The translations under genes and the position numbers were made by a program. The notes under the pieces are model-generated. The model did no database searches and was not told the DNA's origin. It saw only the letters and a program-made list of their open reading frames with translations. Shown here piece after piece: positions 1 to 6,671 of a stretch of DNA of 19,180 nt (within the stretch, counting starts at the first letter, position 1; every line of letters begins with the position of its first letter). The stretch spans positions 1 to 19,180 of the forward strand of contig WREG01000011.1 of assembly GCA_009779455.1 (NCBI GenBank). The letters run 5' to 3'. This DNA comes from Oscillospiraceae bacterium (GTDB taxonomy: Bacteria > Bacillota > Clostridia > Oscillospirales > Acutalibacteraceae).

Positions 1-119
1 TTAAATTTTATTCCCTCTTCGGCTATAGTGTCCATATTCGGGGTGGTATTCCGGCTGTAGCCGTAACAGCCCATGTGGTCGGGGCGCAATGTGTCTATGT
101 CGATAAATAATATGTTCAT
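1..119 (-). CDS. Sulfatase, N-terminal 39 residues (runs off the window)
   Basis: The first 39 codons read MNILFIDIDTLRPDHMGCYG followed by YSRNTTPNMDTIAEEGIKF. This is the classic opening of the sulfatase / alkaline-phosphatase superfamily: a hydrophobic beta strand, metal-binding Asp residues (D7, D9), the LRPDHxGCYGY block and TPNxDxIA. Family members hydrolyse sulfate esters, often on glycans. The catalytic Cys/Ser to formylglycine site (CxPxR or SxPxR) lies beyond the window edge, so the maturation class cannot be told. The start is chosen from an AAAGGAT ribosome site about 8 bases upstream. No signal peptide is present, which suggests a cytoplasmic enzyme. The gene begins 17 bases after the ferredoxin stop, so it is probably the distal gene of the GH2-ferredoxin operon. 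A phosphodiesterase or phosphoglycerol transferase of the same fold cannot be excluded from so short a piece. Confidence 0.82.
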   Translation of the reverse strand, partial: MNILFIDIDTLRPDHMGCYGYSRNTTPNMDTIAEEGIKF

Positions 120-136
120 TGCAGACATCCTTTGCT

Positions 137-322
137 TTATATTTTTTCAAACGCATCTTTCGGGCAAAACTCCATGCACTTGCCGCAAAGGATGCATTTT
201 TCGTTGTCAATTTCAGGCAGCGAATAGATGTCCTTCTGCATGATCGCCCCCTTGGGGCAGACGGCAATAGAAGGGCATTTATGGTTTTGCGGGCATTTTT
301 CTTTGTTTACAATCAATTTCAT
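137..322 (-). CDS. Small 4Fe-4S dicluster-type ferredoxin (61 aa)
   Basis: This 61-residue protein has two cysteine motifs. The first is atypical, with C10, C16 and C22 spaced CX5CX5CP (CPQNHKC...VCP). The second is a standard CX2CX2CX3CP (CILCGKCMEFCP). This is the pattern of small clostridial ferredoxins that carry one or two 4Fe-4S clusters and move low-potential electrons. An ATG seven codons further upstream is rejected because AAAGGAG, just inside it, is itself the ribosome site for the chosen ATG. The gene lies 42 bases after the GH2 stop and 17 bases before a sulfatase. A possible job is supplying electrons to a radical SAM sulfatase-maturing enzyme, but no such enzyme is in this window, so that is inference. 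Confidence 0.88.
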   Translation of the reverse strand: MKLIVNKEKCPQNHKCPSIAVCPKGAIMQKDIYSLPEIDNEKCILCGKCMEFCPKDAFEKI

Positions 323-364
323 ATGTTGTTTTTCTCCTTTCAATATTTAGCGTTAAACAGTATA

Positions 365-2116
365 TTACAATCGAATTTGCGCGTTAAGGGCCTGCGTCTG
401 TTTGATGTCAAGCTTGCAGACTTTTCGGTCAAAGGTCAGCAGGCCGTTTGTCTCTTCCTCGACATCGGAAACCTGAGTATACACCGCCGCGGACAAGCCT
501 TTCGCTATTGAAGGTATGATCTGTTTTTCAAACAGTTTTTGATACCCTGCGGAAAAACCGGGCAGGGTTTTATAAACTTTATAGCCAAAATTCTTGTCAG
601 GGTTGTAAATATGGCCCGGTATCCTATGGGAATACCCGCCGAATTCGGAAAGGACGGTTGCGCGTTTTTTCTCCGTTTTCGGCAAACGAATGGGCTTAAA
701 ATAGACATGGGGGCTTTTCATGTCGCCGCCGCTTTGGTCGTGCCAGCCGCTGGCGTGGTCGATAAGGCGGGAATCATCGCGTTCGCGTATAAAATCCACC
801 GCCTTCAACGCGTCAAACTGCCCCCAGCCCTCATTGAACGGAACCCAGACGCTTATGCTGACGCTGTTGTACAAATGCCGTATCATAACGTCCAGCTCGC
901 TGTAAAAATTATCCCTGCCCGTTTTATTTAAGCGGCCGAATTTTTTATAGTTTTTCTCAGTATCCTTCAAATTAATGCCGGCAAACGGAAGCGCGCCGAT
1001 TACGCCGAAGTTATATTTTTCGCCGCCGTTTATCATGTCCTGCCAGACTAACATGCCTTCCTTGTCGCAATGGTAGTACCAGCGCGGCGGCTCGATTTTG
1101 ATATGCTTTCGGAGCATATTGAAGCCAAGCGCTTTCATCTTGCGGATGTCATATAACATAGCTTCATCAGACGGCGGCGTCAGCAGCCCGTCGGACCAAT
1201 AGCCCTGGTCGAGCAGGCCGTTATGGAAATAGGGCTTATTATTCAGCGCCAGACGCAGTATGCCGGCGCCGTCTTTCATCAGAGAAAATTTGCGCATCCC
1301 GAAATAGCTTTGCACACGGTCTTCCCCTATTGTCAGCCGTATGTCATACAAATACGGGTCTTCAGGCGACCAAAGGCGGGGATTAGGGATGGGGATTTCA
1401 TTTTCGCTGTTTGCCGTCAGCGAAACCCGCGCGATTTGCCTGCCGCCGTCAAAAACCTCAGCAACTACGGGATCTGCAGCAGAGCCCTCGACATGAGGGT
1501 TGATACGCAAAACGGAGCGGTCAATATCGGGGGTCATGCGCAAAGAGGCGATATAAGCCTGCGGCACGCTCTCCAGCCAAACGGTTTGCCAGATACCGGA
1601 CTGGGGGGTATACCAAATCCCTCCGGGCTTGGAAGATTGCTTGCCCCGGCTGATAAAGCCCGTATCTGTCGGGTCGGTGACGGCAAGGCGGATTTCGTTT
1701 TCGCCGATTTTTATGAGGGCGGAAACGTCTAAGGCAAAAGGCATAAAACCGCCCTGATGCCCACCGGCAAGCTGGCCGTTAATCCACACCCTGCACGCGT
1801 CGTCTACCGCGCCGAAATGCAGCAGCGTAGTCTGTTTGATAAATGTTTCGTCTATATGAAATTTACGGCGATAATGGAGCGTTTCGTCAGGTTGCAATTG
1901 GCGGTTCACGCCGGAAAGGAGGCTCTCCGGCGAAAAGGGGACGACGATCTCACCCTGTGGACCCGTGAAAACGGCGTCATTTTTAGTGATCGCGTAATCC
2001 CAGACGCCGTTGAGGTTCAACCAGCCGTCCCGCCGCAGCTGCGGGCGCGGGTATTCCGGCAGCGGATTATTTCGGTCGAAAATTTCGCCCCATGGGGTAT
2101 AGCGCTGTTTTGGCAT
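365..2116 (-). CDS. Glycoside hydrolase family 2 enzyme (beta-galactosidase/beta-glucuronidase-like)
   Basis: This 583-residue protein has the GH2 layout. A sugar-binding jelly roll spans about 25-185 (HYRRKFHID, VWINGQLAGGHQGGFMPF). An immunoglobulin-like sandwich spans about 190-280. A TIM barrel follows from about 285 (MLRKHIKIEPPRWYYHCDKEG). The general acid/base is E429 in VPFNEGWGQ and the nucleophile is E491 in LSEFGGYSHR. GH2 enzymes release terminal beta-galactose, glucuronate or mannose with retention. The exact sugar cannot be read from the sequence. At 583 residues it is a compact member without the extra C-terminal domains of LacZ. No signal peptide is seen, so it probably acts in the cytoplasm on imported oligosaccharides. 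The start follows a very strong AAAGGAGG site. It is the second gene of a minus-strand operon. Confidence 0.92.
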   Translation of the reverse strand: MPKQRYTPWGEIFDRNNPLPEYPRPQLRRDGWLNLNGVWDYAITKNDAVFTGPQGEIVVPFSPESLLSGVNRQLQPDETLHYRRKFHIDETFIKQTTLLHFGAVDDACRVWINGQLAGGHQGGFMPFALDVSALIKIGENEIRLAVTDPTDTGFISRGKQSSKPGGIWYTPQSGIWQTVWLESVPQAYIASLRMTPDIDRSVLRINPHVEGSAADPVVAEVFDGGRQIARVSLTANSENEIPIPNPRLWSPEDPYLYDIRLTIGEDRVQSYFGMRKFSLMKDGAGILRLALNNKPYFHNGLLDQGYWSDGLLTPPSDEAMLYDIRKMKALGFNMLRKHIKIEPPRWYYHCDKEGMLVWQDMINGGEKYNFGVIGALPFAGINLKDTEKNYKKFGRLNKTGRDNFYSELDVMIRHLYNSVSISVWVPFNEGWGQFDALKAVDFIRERDDSRLIDHASGWHDQSGGDMKSPHVYFKPIRLPKTEKKRATVLSEFGGYSHRIPGHIYNPDKNFGYKVYKTLPGFSAGYQKLFEKQIIPSIAKGLSAAVYTQVSDVEEETNGLLTFDRKVCKLDIKQTQALNAQIRL

Positions 2117-2130
2117 GGGTTCGCCTCCTT

Positions 2131-2286
2131 TTATCGTTTTTTATCGCTTTTCATCTTCTTAACAATCATCGACATGGGAATAAACATAAACAGCGAAACA
2201 ATCAGCGCTGTCCATACCTGTCCGCCGAGGCCTGTTTTTTTTTCGCTCACATTTCCCATATCCCTTGATTTGATTTTGCTTTGCAT
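2131..2286 (-). CDS. Small single-span membrane protein (51 aa, or 42 aa from an inner ATG)
   Basis: I do not recognise a family. The product has a polar N-terminus, one hydrophobic span (VWTALIVSLFMFIPMSMIV, about residues 24-42) and a basic tail (KKMKSDKKR), so a cytoplasmic C-terminus is expected. Two in-frame ATGs compete. The one at 2286 has no clear ribosome site. The one at 2259 has AAGGGA only a few bases upstream, which is closer than ideal. It ends 14 bases before the GH2 start and lies just after a good promoter, so it would be the first gene of the glycosidase-ferredoxin-sulfatase transcript. It may be a real small protein or a leader peptide. Confidence is limited by the weak initiation signal. 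Confidence 0.45.
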   Translation of the reverse strand: MQSKIKSRDMGNVSEKKTGLGGQVWTALIVSLFMFIPMSMIVKKMKSDKKR

Positions 2287-2293
2287 TATGATT

Positions 2294-2322
2294 ATGTTAT
2301 CACATTTTATCCGAAAAGGCAA
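2294..2322 (-). promoter_or_regulatory. Sigma-A-type promoter of the GH2-ferredoxin-sulfatase operon
   Basis: On the minus strand there is TTGCCT, a 17-base spacer and TAACAT. Transcription would start near 2287, immediately before the first ATG of the small membrane protein. It is the only good candidate between the radical SAM remnant and the GH2 gene. Confidence 0.5.
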
Positions 2323-2342
2323 CAAACTTTCGTACTCTATCC

Positions 2343-2729
2343 TTAATTTATCCTACCCCATATTCCCGGTAAAAACTTTTTTTTAATATTTTTTCGCGGT
2401 TTCACTGCGGCAATAAACGGAAGGAGCGCCTCAAAGGGTTCGCGATTTATATAACCGTTTGTAACAAGGACATTGCAAAGCCCCGCTTCCCGCACAAACC
2501 TTGTGCAGCCGCAAACGAATTCATACCCGCTCAGCGGTTCGTTGTAAGTGTACGCCACTCCTATATTGCCATCGGAAACCGTCTTTTTTGCTAAAACGGC
2601 AATCTGTTCGGGGGAAATTTCGAAATTTTGACAAAACGGACAGCGGAGGTTGCAGCCGAAGCTGCCGATTGACAATATACGTTTTCCGAGATGAAACATA
2701 TACAAGGGCTTCTTTTCAATCGGATCAAC
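2343..2729 (-). pseudogene. Remnant of an AmrS-like radical SAM enzyme
   Basis: The reading frame carries a well-conserved internal block of the AmmeMemoRadiSam / pyruvate-formate-lyase-activase-like radical SAM family. It shows DPIEKKPLYMFHLGKRILS, the cluster motif CNLRCPFC (CX3CX2C), then IGVAYTYNEPLSGYEFV and VLVTNGYINREPFEALLPFI. Family members are about 300-340 residues; here only about 109 residues are recognisable (about 2403-2729). The N-terminal Cys-rich part expected before DPIEKK is absent, and that DNA holds a plus-strand promoter instead. After ALLPFIAAV the frame turns to unrelated residues and stops, so the second half of the barrel is missing. The frame stays open up to about 2837, but I treat that extension as chance. 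The DNA has most likely been left by deletion on both sides. Confidence 0.75.
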
Positions 2730-2757
2730 TATCTCTGCGCGTTTCTTGCCATTCGGG

Positions 2758-2786
2758 TTGACAAAAGACGGAATCTGAAGTATAAT
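2758..2786 (+). promoter_or_regulatory. Perfect-consensus sigma-A promoter for the nitrilase-family gene
   Basis: TTGACA and TATAAT are both exact consensus and are separated by exactly 17 bases. Transcription would start near 2793, giving a leader of about 115 bases before the hydrolase ATG at 2908. The promoter lies opposite the decayed radical SAM frame. Confidence 0.8.
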
Positions 2787-2791
2787 AAGCT

Positions 2792-2879
2792 TAGGCGGTG
2801 GATGTTTGAAAAATAAATTTTTCAAAACAGAAGTCACGTTATTAAAAATAGCATAAACGCCGCCTACGGGCGGTTTTTT
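2792..2879 (+). promoter_or_regulatory. Attenuator-like leader RNA upstream of the nitrilase-family gene
   Basis: The leader begins with UAGGCGGUG (2792-2800). This can pair over 9 base pairs, one of them G-U, with CGCCGCCUA at 2858-2866. That second segment contains the 5' arm of the terminator hairpin at 2860-2873. The two pairings are mutually exclusive, as in transcription attenuators and riboswitches. Between them is an AU-rich hairpin, a 10-base inverted repeat at 2805-2826 with a 2-base centre. A four-codon open frame (ATG at 2802 to TAA) also sits after a G-rich stretch. I do not recognise a known riboswitch class. The alternative is an independent small RNA of about 85 bases ending at the terminator. 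Confidence 0.5.
2860..2879 (+). terminator. Rho-independent terminator in the leader of the nitrilase-family gene
   Basis: CCGCC-TACG-GGCGG (5 base pairs, 4-base loop) is followed directly by six T residues on the plus strand. No plus-strand gene precedes it, so it can only act on transcripts from the promoter at 2758. It sits before the ribosome site (GGAGG, about 2896) of the following gene. Confidence 0.7.
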
Positions 2880-2907
2880 GCATTAACCCATTGACGGAGG
2901 TACGAAT

Positions 2908-3663
2908 ATGAAAATAGCAATGCTCCAATTAAAAGTGGAATTCAAAAAAGTCGAAGAAAATTTCAGAAATGCCGAAAACGAGATAGCCAAGGCCGCAGGG
3001 ATTGGCTGCCGCTGCGCGGTCCTGCCCGAATGCTTCGACGTGGGCTGGGGTGCGCCCGACGCTTTGAAGTATGCTGACAGCATACCAGGCGAAAGGACGG
3101 AAAGGCTGTGCGCGCTGGCAAAAAAATACGGGATGTTCATTGTCGCCGGGCTGACGGAAAACGACAGCGGCCGCTGCTACAATACGGCCGTGATAATCGA
3201 CGAAAACGGCATATATTTGGGAAAGCACAGGAAAATCAACGTGCTGAAGGGCATCGAGGACATGGTTTACGGAAACGGCGACCGGCTGGGGGTATATGAG
3301 GCGGGTTTCGGCAAAGTGGGCGTCAATATCTGCGCGGACAACCTGTTCCACGAGGAATCCATGGGCCGCGCCCAGGCCGCCATGGGCGCAAAGATCGTCC
3401 TGTCGCCCTGCGCGTGGGCCGTCCCCCCGGAGGAAGCCGCCGCGAGGAAGCCCTACGGCAATACATGGCTGAAGCCCTATAAGGCTTTGGCCAAGGATTA
3501 CGGCATGTGGGTGATAGGCGTGAGCAGCGTCGGCCACGTAGGCGGCGGCGTCTGGGAAGGCTGGAAATGCATAGGGAATTCAATAGCCATGCCCCCCGAT
3601 TGCAGGCCGTACATTATGGAATACGGCGAGGACGCGCAGGCGATCGGCGTAGTGGAAATTTAA
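2908..3663 (+). CDS. Carbon-nitrogen hydrolase (nitrilase superfamily)
   Basis: This 251-residue protein has the complete nitrilase-fold triad: E41 in AVLPECFD, K109 in GKHRKIN and C142 in NICADN. Members cleave C-N bonds in amides, carbamoyl compounds or nitriles. The family is usually 250-300 residues, so this is a compact full-length member. The substrate cannot be read from the sequence. No signal peptide is visible, so it should be cytoplasmic. The start follows GGAGG with a 7-base spacer. It is a single-gene unit, preceded by an attenuator-like leader and ended by a perfect hairpin shared with the convergent coat genes. Conditional read-through of the leader terminator is likely to control it (inference). 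Confidence 0.88.
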   Translation: MKIAMLQLKVEFKKVEENFRNAENEIAKAAGIGCRCAVLPECFDVGWGAPDALKYADSIPGERTERLCALAKKYGMFIVAGLTENDSGRCYNTAVIIDENGIYLGKHRKINVLKGIEDMVYGNGDRLGVYEAGFGKVGVNICADNLFHEESMGRAQAAMGAKIVLSPCAWAVPPEEAAARKPYGNTWLKPYKALAKDYGMWVIGVSSVGHVGGGVWEGWKCIGNSIAMPPDCRPYIMEYGEDAQAIGVVEI

Positions 3664-3667
3664 AAAA

Positions 3668-3693
3668 GCAGGGGCTAAAATTTTAGCCCCTGC
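3668..3693. terminator. Bidirectional terminator between the hydrolase and coat genes
   Basis: A perfect 13-base inverted repeat (arm GCAGGGGCTAAAA) lies between convergent genes. On the minus strand it is followed by a run of T residues, making a canonical terminator for the coat genes. On the plus strand the following T content is weaker, but the position suits the hydrolase. Confidence 0.85.
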
Positions 3694-3705
3694 ATCTTGA
3701 TTTCC

Positions 3706-3972
3706 TCACAGCGTCGCAGAAACGCTCTGGAACTTGGTTTTCGTCTGGTCGATCATCTGCTGCTCGGCGCATGGCGGCACGTACCAGCCCCGCTTTTCCA
3801 TTTCAGTGAACACGCCCGACTGGATATTGTGCTCTTCGCGCAGTATATTCAATAAATCTTCCCGAAGCGGCTTGTGCATGCACTCGTTTGAATATGAATT
3901 GTACGCGGCCGTGATATGCTTATGGGTGGCGAGTATATCGCCCATGACTTCTTTGTCCGACATCATTGCCAT
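3706..3972 (-). CDS. CotF-family spore coat protein (88 aa)
   Basis: The protein matches the Coat F domain pattern: DILATHKHITAAYNSYSNEC, then LREDLLNILREEHNIQSGVF and TEMEKRGWYVPP. It is helical, with a conserved Cys in the first helix and the MEKRGWY signature near the C-terminus. Such proteins are laid down in the spore coat in the mother cell. The start is the ATG preceded by AAGGAG with an 8-base spacer. It lies 21 bases downstream of a second, shorter coat-like gene, so the two form one transcript that ends at the hairpin at 3668. No separate promoter is visible between them. Confidence 0.88.
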   Translation of the reverse strand: MAMMSDKEVMGDILATHKHITAAYNSYSNECMHKPLREDLLNILREEHNIQSGVFTEMEKRGWYVPPCAEQQMIDQTKTKFQSVSATL

Positions 3973-3993
3973 AAATTTTTCTCCTTCCCGTTC

Positions 3994-4182
3994 TTAACAG
4001 CTTAAATGCCCCATAAGGGTGTCGAAATGCTTCTTGTGCTGCGCCGCTATTTGCTCGCAGGTGGATTTTATCTGCGGGTCCTGGGTCATAGTGGCGTAAT
4101 TTTTAAGCTTTTTGACGACTATCTCCTCGGAATTCAGCTGATCCTCGATAGCGTGAAGCTCAATGGATGAGAGGCTTGCCAT
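3994..4182 (-). CDS. Small CotF-like spore coat protein (62 aa)
   Basis: The 62-residue helical protein contains AIEDQLNSEEIVVKKLKNYA, then TQDPQIKSTCEQIAAQHKKHF and a C-terminal LMGHLSC. This resembles the first helical pair of CotF-type proteins and is commonly found beside a longer CotF gene in Clostridia. The fourth in-frame start codon is chosen because AGGAG then lies 8 bases upstream; the earlier GTG and ATG would overlap or abut that site. The two Cys residues could cross-link in the coat (inference). A 6-base-pair hairpin (4211-4234) lies in its leader. A mother-cell sigma factor is expected, but I could not identify a convincing promoter. Confidence 0.8.
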   Translation of the reverse strand: MASLSSIELHAIEDQLNSEEIVVKKLKNYATMTQDPQIKSTCEQIAAQHKKHFDTLMGHLSC

Positions 4183-4293
4183 TAACATCACTCCTAAAGC
4201 AATTTTTTACTGCCGCTTTTTTAACACCGCGGCAATATAAGGGTATTGTTAACATATTTTATATAAATATACAACATAAAGGAAAAAATAACG

Positions 4294-4316
4294 GGGACGG
4301 GCCTAAAACCCGTCCC
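4294..4316 (-). terminator. Terminator of spoIIID
   Basis: On the minus strand GGGACGGG, a 7-base loop and CCCGTCCC form a perfect 8-base-pair stem followed by a T-rich tract (GTTATTTTTT). It lies 14 bases after the spoIIID stop. Confidence 0.85.
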
Positions 4317-4329
4317 TCAGATTCAGCAT

Positions 4330-4590
4330 TCATATACCGTTTTTTAAGCTTTCATATTTTTCTTTTGTTGCGTTCCCTCCCCTAATATGCCTTTGTGCCT
4401 TGTTTACGTCTAAAATTTCCCTGACCTCGCTATATAATGACGGGCTTAATTTTTTTAAGCGCTCCGCAACGTCCATATGTACCGTCGATTTGCTTATCCC
4501 GAATTTTTTTGCCGCCAATCTGACGGTCGCTTTGTTTTCAACGATATATTCGCCGAGCCTGACAGCCCGGGTTTCAACTAAAGCCTTCAC
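4330..4590 (-). CDS. spoIIID: Sporulation transcriptional regulator SpoIIID
   Basis: This 86-residue protein closely follows SpoIIID: an N-terminal helix (TRAVRLGEYIVENKATVRLA), a helix-turn-helix (AAKKFGISKSTVHMDVAERL) and the conserved tail EVREILDVNKAQRHIRGGNA followed by TKEKYE. SpoIIID is a mother-cell DNA-binding protein that activates or represses many sigma-E genes and helps trigger sigma-K production. A GTG start at 4590 is preferred because AAAGGG lies 11 bases upstream; the GTG four codons earlier would abut that site. The gene is monocistronic, with its own terminator. About 120 bases upstream is a sigma-E-like promoter, in keeping with its known control in Bacillus subtilis. Confidence 0.93.
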   Translation of the reverse strand: MKALVETRAVRLGEYIVENKATVRLAAKKFGISKSTVHMDVAERLKKLSPSLYSEVREILDVNKAQRHIRGGNATKEKYESLKNGI

Positions 4591-4659
4591 GATTATAAAC
4601 ACCCTTTCTCTGCCGGGCGGAAGCTTTGTCTGTAAAGGATTTTAAAGGCAAAACTTCCC

Positions 4660-4683
4660 GTTTGAAAAATTTGTTTTTCAAAC
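4660..4683. repeat. AT-rich inverted repeat in the spoIIID leader
   Basis: GTTTGAAAAA-TTTG-TTTTTCAAAC is a perfect 10-base inverted repeat, flanked on the minus strand by two copies of GGGAAGTTT. Nearly the same palindrome occurs at 2805-2826, so it may be a dispersed small repeat or a hairpin in the spoIIID leader. Confidence 0.6.
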
Positions 4684-4703
4684 TTCCCCCTCCGTGCAGC
4701 TTA

Positions 4704-4732
4704 ACTGAATTATTACCAATTAATAAATATGC
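4704..4732 (-). promoter_or_regulatory. Candidate sigma-E promoter of spoIIID
   Basis: On the minus strand GCATATT matches the sigma-E -35 consensus KMATATT. After 14 bases comes AATTCAGT, which matches the -10 consensus at five of eight positions. The predicted start near 4697 gives a leader of about 107 bases containing the inverted repeat at 4660. Confidence 0.35.
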
Positions 4733-4753
4733 CGACAGGCAATAATTTAGAAT

Positions 4754-4785
4754 AAAGAATCCGTTGATTTCTCAACGGATTCTTT
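4754..4785 (-). terminator. Terminator-like hairpin after the ABC exporter
   Basis: A perfect 14-base-pair stem with a four-base loop (GAAA on the minus strand) lies 18 bases after the exporter stop and is followed by a moderately T-rich stretch. Confidence 0.75.
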
Positions 4786-4803
4786 GGACAACGTTTATTA
4801 AAA

Positions 4804-6531
4804 TTATTGAATATTTTGTATACTGCAAAGCTTGGCGTAAGCCCCGTTTAATTTTATTAATTCGTCGTGCTTGCCCTGCTCGGTGATTCTGCCGTTTTCC
4901 AGCACGATTATTTTGTCCGCGTTTCGGACGGTGGAGAGCCTGTGGGCTATCACTATGAGCGTCCTCGTGCCGGCTATGCCGTTTATGGCCCGCTGTATCT
5001 CCTTTTCGGTCTCCGTGTCAACCGACGAGGTCGCTTCGTCCAAAATCAGTATGGGCGAGTTCCGCAGGACCGAGCGGGCTATTGATATGCGCTGTTTCTG
5101 CCCCCCGGACAGCCGCATCCCGCGCTCCCCTATCAATGTGTCGTACTTTTCGGGCAGGGATTCGATATATTCCGCTATGCAGGCCGTTTCCGCGGCCTGT
5201 TCGATTTGTTTTTGCGAAGCATTTTCGCATCCGTAAGCGATATTCTCGCTTATTGTGCCGTTGAATAAAAATACGTCCTGCAAAACAAGGCTCAATTGAT
5301 TGCGGAGGCTTTCGAGGGTCATATCGCGTATATTTATCCCGTCCATTGAGATATTGCCCGCGTCGGGGTCGTAAAAACGGGTTATCAGAGCGGAAATCGT
5401 AGTCTTTCCCACCCCCGTCGGCCCTACCAGCGCCACCATTTTGCCCGGGTTTACGTCAAAGCTGATATCGTCAAGCACAGGCATATCGTCTTTATAGGCG
5501 TAAGACACGTTATTGAAACTCAGCTGCCCCGCCAGCCTGCCCACGTCTTTCGCGCCGGGGCTGTCTTTTATAAACGGCTCTGTGTCAAGCACCTCGAAAA
5601 CCCGCTCCGCCCCCGCGAGGGCCTGCTGCATGTCCTCAACCAGCCGAGCGAGCTGGGATACAGGCGCGTAAAGCCGGCTTAAATACAGCAGGAACGCGAC
5701 GACGTCCGCGATTTGCAGCCCTGTGCGGATTGCCAGAAGCGGCCCCGCGACAAGTATGGTTATCGTGCCTATTGACGTTATAAAATTTACCGACGGGTTC
5801 ATTATGCCGCCGTAAAACAGGGCTTTCAGCAGGGAATCCACGTGCTCCCGCGCTTTCCCCCCTACCCTTTCCAGTTCGTACCCCTGCTTGTTGAAAACCT
5901 GGATTTCTTTCATGCCTGAGAGGTTATCTTGCAAAATGGCGTTCAGATCGGCGATTTTTTCCTGCCCCCTGCGGAAATTCCGCCGCATTTTCCGCAGGAT
6001 GAAAGTCGTCAGCACCAAAAACGGCAGGGGTATGCTGATAAGCCCGGTCAAAGCCGGGTTCATCGTAAAAAGTATGACATAAACCCCCGCCATTGTGATT
6101 ATATTTGAAAGCAAATCCGGGATGGCGTGGGCTATCATGCTCTCAAAGGTCGCAGTGTCGTTGACGACTCGGGACATAAGCTGCCCTGTCTGCTTGTCGT
6201 GGTAATAAGCCATCGAAAGCTTCTGGAAATGGCCGTATATCAGCTTCCGCACATGGGCAACCAGCCGCCACGACGCCACATGGGCGATGTAATGGGTCAA
6301 AAACTGGCAAACGGCGCGGACGGCGAACACCCCAAGCAAGAGCAGGGCAAGGCCTGTAATGACATTCATCATTTCTGGCAGTTCACCGGATTCCATTATC
6401 GCGATTATTCTTTTTATGACATAAGGCTCATACAAATTGATGCCCGACACGGCGAACAGCGCGAAAGTGGAAATAACGAGGTATTTATACCACGGCTTCG
6501 CCATTTTGAATAAACGGATTATATATTTCAT
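4804..6531 (-). CDS. ABC exporter, fused permease and ATPase (MsbA/LmrA/BmrA-like)
   Basis: This 575-residue half-transporter has an N-terminal type IV exporter membrane domain (about six helices, residues 15-300) and a C-terminal ATPase. Visible motifs are Walker A GPTGVGKT (370-377), the Q-loop Q418 in LVLQDVFLF, the signature LSGGQ (474-478), Walker B ILILDE (494-499, catalytic E499) and the switch H530 in IAHRLSTV. Two copies, or a copy and a partner, would pump lipids, drugs or peptides out of the cell. No partner half-transporter is adjacent, so a homodimer is likely. The ATG two codons inside the longest frame is chosen because AAGGA then lies at normal distance. It has its own promoter and terminator. 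The substrate is unknown. Confidence 0.93.
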   Translation of the reverse strand: MKYIIRLFKMAKPWYKYLVISTFALFAVSGINLYEPYVIKRIIAIMESGELPEMMNVITGLALLLLGVFAVRAVCQFLTHYIAHVASWRLVAHVRKLIYGHFQKLSMAYYHDKQTGQLMSRVVNDTATFESMIAHAIPDLLSNIITMAGVYVILFTMNPALTGLISIPLPFLVLTTFILRKMRRNFRRGQEKIADLNAILQDNLSGMKEIQVFNKQGYELERVGGKAREHVDSLLKALFYGGIMNPSVNFITSIGTITILVAGPLLAIRTGLQIADVVAFLLYLSRLYAPVSQLARLVEDMQQALAGAERVFEVLDTEPFIKDSPGAKDVGRLAGQLSFNNVSYAYKDDMPVLDDISFDVNPGKMVALVGPTGVGKTTISALITRFYDPDAGNISMDGINIRDMTLESLRNQLSLVLQDVFLFNGTISENIAYGCENASQKQIEQAAETACIAEYIESLPEKYDTLIGERGMRLSGGQKQRISIARSVLRNSPILILDEATSSVDTETEKEIQRAINGIAGTRTLIVIAHRLSTVRNADKIIVLENGRITEQGKHDELIKLNGAYAKLCSIQNIQ

Positions 6532-6566
6532 ATTCACTTATCCTTATAGATTTTATTATTACAAAT

Positions 6567-6595
6567 ACTATATACGATTTTCCTTAAAAATGCAA
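6567..6595 (-). promoter_or_regulatory. Sigma-A promoter of the ABC exporter
   Basis: TTGCAT, 17 bases and TATAGT on the minus strand, with a start expected near 6560 and a leader of about 30 bases to the ATG at 6531. Confidence 0.65.
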
Positions 6596-6622
6596 TACAG
6601 GAATTTTTGTTTTATAAAAATA

Positions 6623-6651
6623 TGGACAAGGGCTGAAAATGATAGTATAGT
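6623..6651 (+). promoter_or_regulatory. Upstream plus-strand promoter (P1) of the kinase-esterase unit
   Basis: TGGACA and TATAGT, each one base off consensus, are separated by 17 bases. A transcript would start near 6658 and meet a terminator-like hairpin about 15 bases later. Confidence 0.5.
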
Positions 6652-6671
6652 CACGCTGCACCCAAAATTAT

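Noticed and set aside
2730..2837. N-terminal extension of the radical SAM frame
   Set aside because: It has no similarity to the family N-terminus and is the complement of a perfect promoter and a leader hairpin.
2792..2879. Known riboswitch (preQ1, fluoride, ZTP or guanidine type)
   Set aside because: I compared the leader by eye with the consensus cores I remember and found no convincing match; a covariance-model search would decide.
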